A stretch of 17,186 nucleotides of DNA from JBCCZC01 sp039188505. GTDB lineage: Bacteria; Pseudomonadota; Gammaproteobacteria; Xanthomonadales; SZUA-38. Numbering within the stretch: position 1 is the stretch's first letter; each line of letters starts with the position of its first letter. The stretch covers positions 1 through 17,186 of the forward strand of contig JBCCZC010000070.1 in assembly GCA_039188505.1 (NCBI GenBank), in the 5' to 3' direction. The notes below the pieces were generated by a model. That model was not told the origin of the DNA. It ran no database searches and was given only the letters and a program-made list of their open reading frames with translations. Positions 6,380 to 13,032 of the stretch are shown piece by piece. Made by a program: the position numbers and the translations under genes.

Positions 6380-7161
6380 TCCTCGTCGACGGGGCGCCGC
6401 TGGACGTGGTCCCGGCCGACGACCGCGGGCTGCTCTACGGGGATGGCCTGTTCGAGACCATCCGCTTCGACCGCGGCTTGGCAGCGCTCTGGCCGCGCCA
6501 CATGGGGCGCCTGGCACGGGATGCCGACCGTCTCGGCCTGGCGATGCCCGATCCGACGCTCCTGGTCGAGGAGGCGCGCCGCGTGCTCCCCGGCGAAGCG
6601 GGAGTCGTTCGCATCACAGTCACGCGCGGCAGCGGTGCGCGAGGCTACGCCGCGCCTGACGGCATGGCTGGGCGTCGCATCGTTGCCGGCCACCCGCTGC
6701 CGAAGGTGCACGGCGGGCCGTTGCGAGTCATCCTGTGCGAGAGCCGCCTTGCGGCGGGTGGTTCCCTGGCCGGCATGAAGCATCTCGGCCGCCTCGAGCA
6801 GGTGCTCGGGGCCCGGGAGGTCCTGGAGGCGGGCGCGGAAGAGGGCATCATGCTCGACCCGGCCGGTCGGCCCGTGTGCGCAACGAGCGCCAACCTCCTG
6901 ATCCGGCTTCACGGTCGCTGGGTCACGCCGGCCGTCGAGGGCGCCGGTGTGGCCGGCGTGTTCCGGGACTGGTTGCTGGAGCACGCGACGGTCGCCGTCG
7001 AGGACGTTACCCGTGAGCAGCTCGATGCCGCCAGCGCGGCAGTGCTGATCAACGCCGTGCGGGGCCCGCGGAGCGTGGCCTCCATGGATGGCCGCGCCCT
7101 GGACGTGGCGGCGGCGGATGCGTTCGCCGCCGAGGCGGGAGTGCCATGGTCCGCCGGCTGA
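6376..7161 (+). CDS. pabC: Aminodeoxychorismate lyase (PabC-type, PLP fold IV)
   Basis: PabC removes pyruvate from aminodeoxychorismate to give p-aminobenzoate, using PLP. The 261-residue protein belongs to the fold-type IV aminotransferase-like family: RGLLYGDGLFETIR (17-30), the Schiff-base Lys135 in GMKHLGRLEQVL, and SANLLI (171-176). The GTG start overlaps the pabB stop as GTGA, so translation is likely coupled and the two genes probably form one pathway unit. Two positions differ from E. coli PabC: the Asn of KHLNRL is Gly138, and the Glu that in this fold normally pairs with the PLP ring nitrogen (Glu, four residues, then Asn) is Cys168. Family call is firm. Exact substrate is inferred from context, since D-amino acid and branched-chain aminotransferases share the fold. 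Confidence 0.85.
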   Translation: MILVDGAPLDVVPADDRGLLYGDGLFETIRFDRGLAALWPRHMGRLARDADRLGLAMPDPTLLVEEARRVLPGEAGVVRITVTRGSGARGYAAPDGMAGRRIVAGHPLPKVHGGPLRVILCESRLAAGGSLAGMKHLGRLEQVLGAREVLEAGAEEGIMLDPAGRPVCATSANLLIRLHGRWVTPAVEGAGVAGVFRDWLLEHATVAVEDVTREQLDAASAAVLINAVRGPRSVASMDGRALDVAAADAFAAEAGVPWSAG

Positions 7162-8156
7162 TCACCGCGGCTATCGGCCTCGGGATCCTTGCGCTCGGGA
7201 CGGCGTTCTGGGCCTATCGCTCCTACCAGGGGTTCCTCGTTGCGGGCTTCGACCTGCCCGAGGACGGTGTGGTCTGGACGCTGGAGGCCGGGACGAGCTA
7301 TCGCGGCATGGTCCGGGAGCTCGCGGGTCGCGATTGGACGGAGGACGGCTGGCGCTGGCGGGTGCTGGGCATGCTGGACGATCGTCCGTCGCGGCTCCAG
7401 GCCGGTGAGTACCGGTTGCCGGTCGGCACATCGCCGCTCGAGCTGCTCGATCGGCTCGCGGCTGGTGACGTCGTCCTCTACGACTTCACGATCGTCGAGG
7501 GCTGGACGGTACGCCAGCTCCGCGAAGCCCTCGTCGAAGCCCCGGGCATCGGGCGCACACTCGAAGCCGGTGCCGAGGCCGACTTCGCGACGCGCTTCGA
7601 GCTCGAAAGCGACAGCGCAGAAGGCTGGTTCCTGCCCGAAACGTATCGCTACCCGCGCGGCACGACGGACGTCGAGGTGCTGAAACGGGCCCACGTGTCG
7701 ATGGTTGATGTTCTGGCCACGGTGTGGGAGGAACGCGACCCTTCGCTTCCCTACGCGTCGCCGTATGATGTGTTGATCATGGGTTCCATCATCGAGCGGG
7801 AAACCGCGGTGGCTGAAGAACGCGCACTGATTGCGGGCGTGTTCGTGCGACGCCTGCAGCGCGGCATGCGACTGCAGACCGACCCGACGGTGATCTACGG
7901 CATGGGCGAGGCGTTTGATGGCAACCTCCGCCGCCGCGACCTGCGGACCGATACGCCCTGGAACACCTATACGCGACACGGTCTGCCGGTCACGCCGATC
8001 GCGCTGCCCGGGGAGGCTGCCCTGCGAGCTGCGGTCGCGCCGGCGGACGGGAACGCGCTGTACTTCGTTTCGCGCAACGATGGCACCCACGTCTTCTCGG
8101 CGACGCTCGAGGAGCACGAGGCCGCCGTCGATGAATTCCAGCGGAAGCGACGATGA
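7146..8156 (+). CDS. mltG: Endolytic murein transglycosylase (MltG/YceG)
   Basis: MltG is an inner-membrane lytic transglycosylase that cuts nascent peptidoglycan strands and is thought to set glycan length. The 336-residue protein has one N-terminal membrane helix (about residues 5-23, ITAAIGLGILALGTAFWAY), a LysM-like region, then the YceG catalytic domain with SIIERETA (214-221; Glu217 is the expected catalytic acid, equivalent to Glu218 in E. coli) and LQTDPTVIYGMG (243-254). The start is ATG at 7146, 16 bp inside pabC, with GGGAG 5 bases upstream. The stop overlaps the tmk start as ATGA. Same position and neighbours as yceG in E. coli. Confidence 0.95.
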   Translation: MVRRLITAAIGLGILALGTAFWAYRSYQGFLVAGFDLPEDGVVWTLEAGTSYRGMVRELAGRDWTEDGWRWRVLGMLDDRPSRLQAGEYRLPVGTSPLELLDRLAAGDVVLYDFTIVEGWTVRQLREALVEAPGIGRTLEAGAEADFATRFELESDSAEGWFLPETYRYPRGTTDVEVLKRAHVSMVDVLATVWEERDPSLPYASPYDVLIMGSIIERETAVAEERALIAGVFVRRLQRGMRLQTDPTVIYGMGEAFDGNLRRRDLRTDTPWNTYTRHGLPVTPIALPGEAALRAAVAPADGNALYFVSRNDGTHVFSATLEEHEAAVDEFQRKRR

Positions 8157-8785
8157 CGGGCCGCTTTATCACCGTCGAGGGCGGCGAGGGCGCCGGCAAG
8201 ACCAGCGGCATGCAGGCTCTCGCCTCGATCCTAGACCAGCGCGGCATTCCTCATCTGATCACTCGAGAACCCGGCGGCACCGCGATCGGGGAGCGTGTCC
8301 GTTCGATCCTGCTGGATCCCAAGGTGTCCGATCTCGCCGTCGACGCTGAGCTGCTGCTCGTGTTCGCCGCGCGGGCGCAGCACCTTGCCACGGTGATCGA
8401 GCCGGCGCTTGCCGACGGCACCTGGGTCCTCTGCGACCGGTTCACCGATGCGAGCTACGCGTATCAGGGTGGCGGCCGCGGCATGCCCTTCGAGCGGATC
8501 GAGGTGCTCGAGGCCTGGGTGCAGGGCGAACGGCGCCCGGACCTGACGCTGCTGCTCGACCTGGAACCCGAGCAGGGCCTTGCTCGCGCACTCCGGGATC
8601 GCCCCGCAGATCGTTTCGAACGCGAGCGCACCAACTTCTACCGCCGCGTCCGAAGGGCTTATCTCGAGCGAGCAAAGCGCGAACCCGAACGCATTGCCGT
8701 GATCGACGCGAGTCGCACCCGCCGCGCGGTCCTGACGGAGATCCGCCGCACGCTCACCACCTTTTTGGAGGGCATCGATGATTGA
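8153..8785 (+). CDS. tmk: Thymidylate kinase
   Basis: This kinase converts dTMP to dTDP with ATP, an essential step for DNA synthesis in the cytoplasm. The 210-residue product has the P-loop EGGEGAGKT (9-17), the REPGGT dTMP-binding segment (38-43), DRFTDASYAYQGGGRG (about 95-110), which carries the DR-F/Y motif, a RRPDLTLLLD strand and a LID region DRPADRFERE. These are all in family order. Start ATG at 8153 overlaps the mltG stop by 4 bp, with GGAAG 5 bases before it. The last 8 bp overlap holB. Length is normal and no key residue is missing. Confidence 0.96.
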   Translation: MTGRFITVEGGEGAGKTSGMQALASILDQRGIPHLITREPGGTAIGERVRSILLDPKVSDLAVDAELLLVFAARAQHLATVIEPALADGTWVLCDRFTDASYAYQGGGRGMPFERIEVLEAWVQGERRPDLTLLLDLEPEQGLARALRDRPADRFERERTNFYRRVRRAYLERAKREPERIAVIDASRTRRAVLTEIRRTLTTFLEGIDD

Positions 8786-9752
8786 ATCGTGGCAGCAGCC
8801 TGCCTGGGGCCTCCTGGTCCGCCGTCATGCCGAGGGCCGGCTGCCACACGGCCTCCTGCTCCACGGACCGGCGGGCGTCGGCAAGCGATCGGTCGCAAGC
8901 CAGTTCACGGCCCTCGTGCTGTGCGCGTCTCCCCGGGACGGGCGGGCGTGCGCCGTCTGCCGCGGCTGCACGCTGCTGGCGGCCGGAACCCACCCTGATC
9001 ATCACCGGATCGGGCTCGAGGAGGACAGTCGACAGATCCGCGTCGATGCGGTCCGCGAGGTCTCCCGCAAGGCTGCCCTGACCAGCTCCGAGGGGGGGTA
9101 CCAGGTATTCGTCGTGGATCCGGCCGATCGGATGAACGTCAATGCCGCCAACGCGTTCCTGAAAACGCTCGAGGAGCCGCGTCCCGGAACCCTTCTGCTC
9201 CTCGTGGCCGAGGCGCCCACCCAGCTTCCGATCACCGTGCTCAGCCGCTGCCAGCAGGTAGCGATCGCGCTGCCATCGACCGCGGACGCAACGGCATGGC
9301 TGGAGCGGGCCACCCCGGCAGCGACGACGGACGAGCGCCAGCTCGCGCTCGAGGCCGCCGGCGGATCACCGGGCGTCGCGGCCCGGCTGCTCGAGGACGG
9401 CCACGCTGACGCCTATCCGGAAACGCTCCGCGATCTCGACGCCTTGGCCAGCGGCGACACCGACCCGATTTCCGTTGCCCAGCGCTGGGCGGAGTCGCTG
9501 CCCGCCCTGCGCCTGGCGTGGATGTCCCGGGCCCTGCGCGAGGCCGGCTGGCGCCAGGTCGGCGTGGCTTCGAAGCGGCGCACCGGCTTGACAGCCGTAC
9601 GTGATTTGGCGAGCCTAAGTTCGCTCGAGGGGGCAACGAACCGCGCTCGTCGACTGCTCGAGTCGAATCTCAGACCCGAGCTGTTGATCGAGTCCTTGCT
9701 GCTCGACTGGATGCGGGGGAAGGCGAGCGCACGAGGAGGACGTTCGTGGTAG
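8778..9752 (+). CDS. holB: DNA polymerase III delta prime subunit
   Basis: Delta prime is the stator subunit of the clamp loader, which loads the beta clamp onto DNA. The 324-residue AAA+ protein has HGPAGVGK (29-36), a P-loop lacking the final Ser/Thr (Arg37 follows the Lys), as expected of the non-hydrolysing delta prime; a four-cysteine zinc module (Cys49, 58, 61, 64); VNAANAFLKTLEEP (121-134); and LSRCQ (155-159), the SRC arginine-finger motif. The start ATG overlaps tmk by 8 bp and GGAGGG lies 6 bases upstream. The C-terminal third diverges, as usual in this family. The stop lies 6 bases inside pilZ, matching the tmk-holB-pilZ order of Pseudomonas. Confidence 0.95.
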   Translation: MIESWQQPAWGLLVRRHAEGRLPHGLLLHGPAGVGKRSVASQFTALVLCASPRDGRACAVCRGCTLLAAGTHPDHHRIGLEEDSRQIRVDAVREVSRKAALTSSEGGYQVFVVDPADRMNVNAANAFLKTLEEPRPGTLLLLVAEAPTQLPITVLSRCQQVAIALPSTADATAWLERATPAATTDERQLALEAAGGSPGVAARLLEDGHADAYPETLRDLDALASGDTDPISVAQRWAESLPALRLAWMSRALREAGWRQVGVASKRRTGLTAVRDLASLSSLEGATNRARRLLESNLRPELLIESLLLDWMRGKASARGGRSW

Positions 9753-10099
9753 GTGGCATGCCAAGACAGGGGATTCTTTCCCTGTCGATCAAGGACAAGA
9801 CCGCACTGTACCAGGCGTACATGCCGTTCCTGCAGAACGGCGGCCTGTTCGTGCCGACGAACAAATCCTACGGGTTGGGCGACGAGGTGTTCATCCTTCT
9901 GACGCTCATGGAGGACAACGAGCGCATTCCCATCGCCGGCAAGGTCTCGTGGATTACGCCGCCGGGATCCCAGGGCAACCGGCAGGCTGGCATCGGCGTC
10001 CAGTTCGGTGACGGTGCGGACGGCGAGTCCGCGAAGACCAAGATCGAGACCTACCTCGCGGGCATGAGCACTTCCGACCGCCCGACCCACACGATGTAA
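9746..10099 (+). CDS. pilZ: Type IV pilus assembly protein PilZ
   Basis: PilZ is needed for type IV pilus assembly and twitching in Pseudomonas and Xanthomonas, where it works with PilB and FimX. The 117-residue product has the features of the pilus subgroup: GILSLSIKDKTALYQAYMPF (20 residues from about 9), NGGLFVPTNKSY, GKVSWITPPGSQGNR, GIGVQF, and the ending SDRPTHTM. It lacks the RxxxR arginines used by most PilZ domains to bind cyclic-di-GMP, as does P. aeruginosa PilZ, so it is unlikely to sense the product of the GGDEF gene at 13032. Start: GTG at 9746 is chosen because AGGAGG (9734-9739) lies 6 bases upstream; the ATG at 9758 is spaced too far. Confidence 0.94.
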   Translation: MVGGMPRQGILSLSIKDKTALYQAYMPFLQNGGLFVPTNKSYGLGDEVFILLTLMEDNERIPIAGKVSWITPPGSQGNRQAGIGVQFGDGADGESAKTKIETYLAGMSTSDRPTHTM

Positions 10100-10190
10100 C
10101 CGGGCACTCCGGAGGTCATCCCCGGCGCACCTCGCATGACCGTGACCGGCGAGTGGCCGGGCCCGCCGCTACGGACCCGACAAACGGGCT

Positions 10191-12245
10191 TCAGGCCGCC
10201 TGCTTCGAGCTGGCCCCGAGCTTCTTCCAGCCCGCAGCCGGCTCGAACCGTTCGCCATGCCGCGCAGTCAGATCCTCGAGGCGCTGCCGGAGGACGTCCG
10301 CGCCCTCATCGGCGATGTACTGCCACGGCCCGCCCCGGAAGGGCGCGAAACCGGTGCCGAAGATCATGCCGGCATCCAGCATGTCGGCATCGTCGACAAC
10401 GCCTTCGTCGAGGCACTTCATGGCCTCGTTGACGTAGGCAAGAACCATGCGGTCGGTCAGGTCGGCCGGCGGCACATAGTCGTCATCGACAGCGGGCTTC
10501 TGCGGCTTGCCGTCCTCGTACTTATAGAAGCCTTCACCGTCCTTCTTGCCCCGCTTGCCGCCCTCGACCATGCCATCGATGTCGTCGGGTATATCGAAGC
10601 CGAATGCCTCGGCGAGCACCTTGGCGACCGAGGCGGCGACGTCGAGGCCCACCTGGTCGGCCAGTTCGATCGGCCCCATGGGCATGCCGAACTTCTTTGC
10701 TGCCTTGTCGATGACCGGTGCCGGTACCCCTTCCTGGTGGAGCTTGAAGGCCTCCAGCAGATACGGCATGAGAATGCGGTTCACCAGGAATCCCGGGGTC
10801 GACGCCACCGGGACGGGCAGACGCTCGATCATCTTGGCGAAACCGCCGGCCCGCTCCTCGATGGCAGGATCCAGCTGGTCGTGTCGAACGATCTCCAGCA
10901 GCAGCATCTTCGCCACCGGGTTGAAGAAGTGCAGGCCGATCAGGCGCTCGGGCCGTTCGAGGACACTGCGCAGGTCCTGCAGCGGAATGCTCGACGTATT
11001 CGTCGCGAGGATCGCTGATTCCTTCATGCGCGGCTCGCAGTCCTGGAACAGCGCCTGCTTGGCCTCGAGGTTCTCGAAGATCGCTTCGAGGACGAGATCG
11101 GCTTCGGCAACGCCGTCGCCGGCCACGTCCATGGTCAGGCGCGCCCGGGCTTCGGCCACGTCCGCGGGCTTCTTCAGCTTCTTCTCGAAGAGCGCCTTGG
11201 CCCGCTCGAGGGCCGGCTTGACGTATTTCTCCTCGCGGTCCTGCAGGGTGACCTTCAGGCCGCGCAGGGCGCACCAGGCGGCGATGTCGCCGCCCATGAT
11301 TCCGGCGCCGATCACGTGCACGTGCTCGATGCCGGCCGTCTTCGGATCACCGAGCGAGCGCAGCCGCTCGCGGAGGAAGAAGACTCGAACGAGATTGCGC
11401 GCGGTATCGGACTTGGCGAGCTTCGCAACGGAGCGGGCCTCGGCGACCATCATGCGTGCCGGGTCGCCGCCGTGGCGGCGCCAGAGCTCGATCGCGGCGA
11501 AGGGCGCCGGATAGTGCTTCGGGCTGGCTTTGGCTGCGGTCTTGCCGCGCATCACCTTGGCGAGCACCTGGCGCGCCGGCCAGCTGTTGCTCAGCTTGGC
11601 CTTCCAGGAGGTTTCCGAGCGCTTGCCGCGGCGGGCGCGCTTCTCGGCCGTGGCAACGAGCGCATCGCGGCCGCAGACGTCGTCGACGAGGCCTTTGGCC
11701 CGGGCCACGCTCGCCCGCAGGCCGCGGCCGGTGAGGATGAGATCCATGGCGTCGACCGCGCCGATCAGCTGTGGCATGCGCACGGTGCCGCCCCAGCCCG
11801 GGTGGATACCCAGCATCACCTCGGGGAGGCCGATACGGGTGCTCGACGCATCCGTGGCAACGCGGTAATCGCAGGCCAGCGCCAGCTCGGTGCCGCCGCC
11901 CATGCAGAAGCCGTCGATCGCGGCCACCGTGGTGCAGGGCAGGGCCTCGATCTGATCGAAGACCTTCTGGCCTCGGCGCAGCGTGTCGTAGACGGCGTCC
12001 TGGGCGAATAGCGTCTGAAATTCGGAGATGTCAGCACCGGCAATGAAGCCGCTGTCCTTCCCGGACCGGAAGATGACGCCGCGGGGCGGTTCGATTCGTA
12101 GACGTTCGACCAGGCGGTCCAGTTCCGCCATGACGTCTCGCGAAAAGGTGTTGACCGGCGTATCCGCTTTGTCGAACACCAGATGAATCAGTCCATCAGC
12201 CGTTTTCTCGTAACGCCAGTGCCTTAGCTTCAGGCCCTCGAACAT
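10191..12245 (-). CDS. Bifunctional enoyl-CoA hydratase / 3-hydroxyacyl-CoA dehydrogenase (FadB/FadJ-like)
   Basis: This beta-oxidation alpha subunit hydrates enoyl-CoA and then oxidises L-3-hydroxyacyl-CoA with NAD. The N-terminal crotonase domain (about 1-190) has the two catalytic glutamates, Glu120 (GGGTELALACDYRV) and Glu142 (GLPEVMLGIHPGWGG). The dehydrogenase part has the Rossmann motif GAGIMGG (313-319), NTSSI (416-420), catalytic His439 in GLHFFNPV and TPGFLVNRI (483-491), then the all-helical tail with AGMIFGTGFAPFRGGP (625-640). At 684 residues it is shorter than E. coli FadB (729) and FadJ (714), but no domain is missing. ATG has GGAG 9 bases upstream. No thiolase gene adjoins it; a thiolase lies 4.2 kb upstream on the same strand. 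I cannot decide between fadB and fadJ naming. Confidence 0.93.
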   Translation of the reverse strand: MFEGLKLRHWRYEKTADGLIHLVFDKADTPVNTFSRDVMAELDRLVERLRIEPPRGVIFRSGKDSGFIAGADISEFQTLFAQDAVYDTLRRGQKVFDQIEALPCTTVAAIDGFCMGGGTELALACDYRVATDASSTRIGLPEVMLGIHPGWGGTVRMPQLIGAVDAMDLILTGRGLRASVARAKGLVDDVCGRDALVATAEKRARRGKRSETSWKAKLSNSWPARQVLAKVMRGKTAAKASPKHYPAPFAAIELWRRHGGDPARMMVAEARSVAKLAKSDTARNLVRVFFLRERLRSLGDPKTAGIEHVHVIGAGIMGGDIAAWCALRGLKVTLQDREEKYVKPALERAKALFEKKLKKPADVAEARARLTMDVAGDGVAEADLVLEAIFENLEAKQALFQDCEPRMKESAILATNTSSIPLQDLRSVLERPERLIGLHFFNPVAKMLLLEIVRHDQLDPAIEERAGGFAKMIERLPVPVASTPGFLVNRILMPYLLEAFKLHQEGVPAPVIDKAAKKFGMPMGPIELADQVGLDVAASVAKVLAEAFGFDIPDDIDGMVEGGKRGKKDGEGFYKYEDGKPQKPAVDDDYVPPADLTDRMVLAYVNEAMKCLDEGVVDDADMLDAGMIFGTGFAPFRGGPWQYIADEGADVLRQRLEDLTARHGERFEPAAGWKKLGASSKQAA

Positions 12246-12555
12246 GGGTCAGGTCTCCGCATTGGGTGGGGCGCGGCTCCGGTTTGGAGCCCGCTCGTGC
12301 TGCTTCCGAGCTTACCGGTTCCCGGCGCCTTCCGCGAGAGAGCAGGGCCGGGCCTGGCGGGGGACGTGGGGGCGATGTTGCGGGGTTATCGGCGAAACGC
12401 TTACACTGCAAAACCGAGAGTTTTTCGGGCCTTAGCCTGGATACTGCACCGATACGTGACGGTACAGCCGGGAACGCAGGATCGGGAATGCCACGCGCCG
12501 GCGGGCTTCCTGGCGGTTGGGAACTGCTGAACGCCGGCGTGATGAGGCTGACCGC
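12246..12555. other. 310-bp divergent leader between the hydratase/dehydrogenase gene and the signalling operon
   Basis: No convincing gene lies in this stretch. On the left, near the - strand start, is a hairpin in the leader of the 10191-12245 gene: GGCTCC (12275-12280), 5-base loop, GGAGCC (12286-12291). In the middle is a plausible + strand promoter (given separately). I see a run of AT-richer sequence around 12400-12430, the only such patch here. I found no clear promoter for the - strand gene, and no full PsrA- or FadR-like operator, only a half-site GAAAC at 12394. Confidence 0.5.
12378..12407 (+). promoter_or_regulatory. Putative promoter of the signalling operon
   Basis: TTGCGG (12378-12383), an 18-bp spacer and TACACT (12402-12407) make a moderate sigma-70 type promoter, with transcription expected to begin near 12414. 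This would give a leader of about 140 bases before the ATG at 12556. It is the best candidate in the gap but a prediction only. Confidence 0.4.
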
Positions 12556-13032
12556 ATGCAGTCATCGGCTGCCGCGACGCATGAATTCGAGGCCCTGCTC
12601 GAACGCCGTGAGCGCATCATCGCGCTGCATACGCCCGATCCCGACGGCGCCATCGTGGAGTTCCGCCTCATCTGTCGGCGATCCGGCCGTTCCATCTACT
12701 ACTGGTCCGAATCCCAGGGCATGGTGAGCCTCAAGGCCTCCGATATCAGCGTCCCCGGCTGCCGGCGACTCGCCGAAGCGCTGCGCTACGTCGTCCAGAG
12801 CATGCACTACGGGGTCTATATCTTCACCGACTTCGAGCGGCAGATGACCACCGGAGCCATCGACACCCTGCGGGACATCGCGCAGGGCCCAGATCCCCGC
12901 ACGATCATACTCATCGGGGAGCGTGTGGAGCTTGCGCCGCGGCTCGCGGAATTCGTCTACCATCGCGTCCGCTCGGAGGCCGAGGCCGGCGAGCTCCGGC
13001 CGCGCCTCCGGGACGGTCGCTGGGTCGTCTGA
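12556..13032 (+). CDS. Uncharacterised 158-aa protein; possible orphan N-terminal domain of a Ycf46-type AAA+ protein
   Basis: I do not recognise a named family with certainty. The protein is soluble, with no signal peptide, membrane helix, P-loop or Walker B motif. It has alternating strands and helices: FEALLERRERIIALHTPDPD (11-30), SIYYWSESQGM (46-56), VYIFTDF (87-93), AIDTLRDIA (101-109), and RTIILIGERVELAPRL (115-130). From memory this order (LI-x-x-T, YxW-x-x-x-G, FV-x-x-DF, L-R-x-L, KTIIL, LxLPPEL) matches the domain that precedes the ATPase in Ycf46-like AAA+ proteins, where the ATPase would follow at about residue 140; here the protein ends. Start: ATG at 12556 has GAGG 8 bases upstream; a TTG at 12517 is less likely. 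The stop overlaps the next start (TGATG), so it is tied to the cyclic-di-GMP enzyme. Confidence 0.75.
   Translation: MQSSAAATHEFEALLERRERIIALHTPDPDGAIVEFRLICRRSGRSIYYWSESQGMVSLKASDISVPGCRRLAEALRYVVQSMHYGVYIFTDFERQMTTGAIDTLRDIAQGPDPRTIILIGERVELAPRLAEFVYHRVRSEAEAGELRPRLRDGRWVV

Noticed and set aside
9746..10099. PilZ as receptor for cyclic-di-GMP made by the enzyme at 13032-15620
   Set aside because: The RxxxR binding motif is absent and the protein is of the pilus-assembly subgroup; the genes also lie in different transcription units.
10100..10190. Terminator between the convergent pilZ and hydratase/dehydrogenase genes
   Set aside because: Only weak pairings were seen (GGTCAT at 10114-10119 with ATGACC at 10136-10141, long loop) and there is no T-tract on either strand.
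10257..11514. Open frames on the + strand opposite the hydratase/dehydrogenase gene
   Set aside because: The - strand frame carries all crotonase and dehydrogenase motifs without interruption; the + strand frames are shadows with no recognisable domain.
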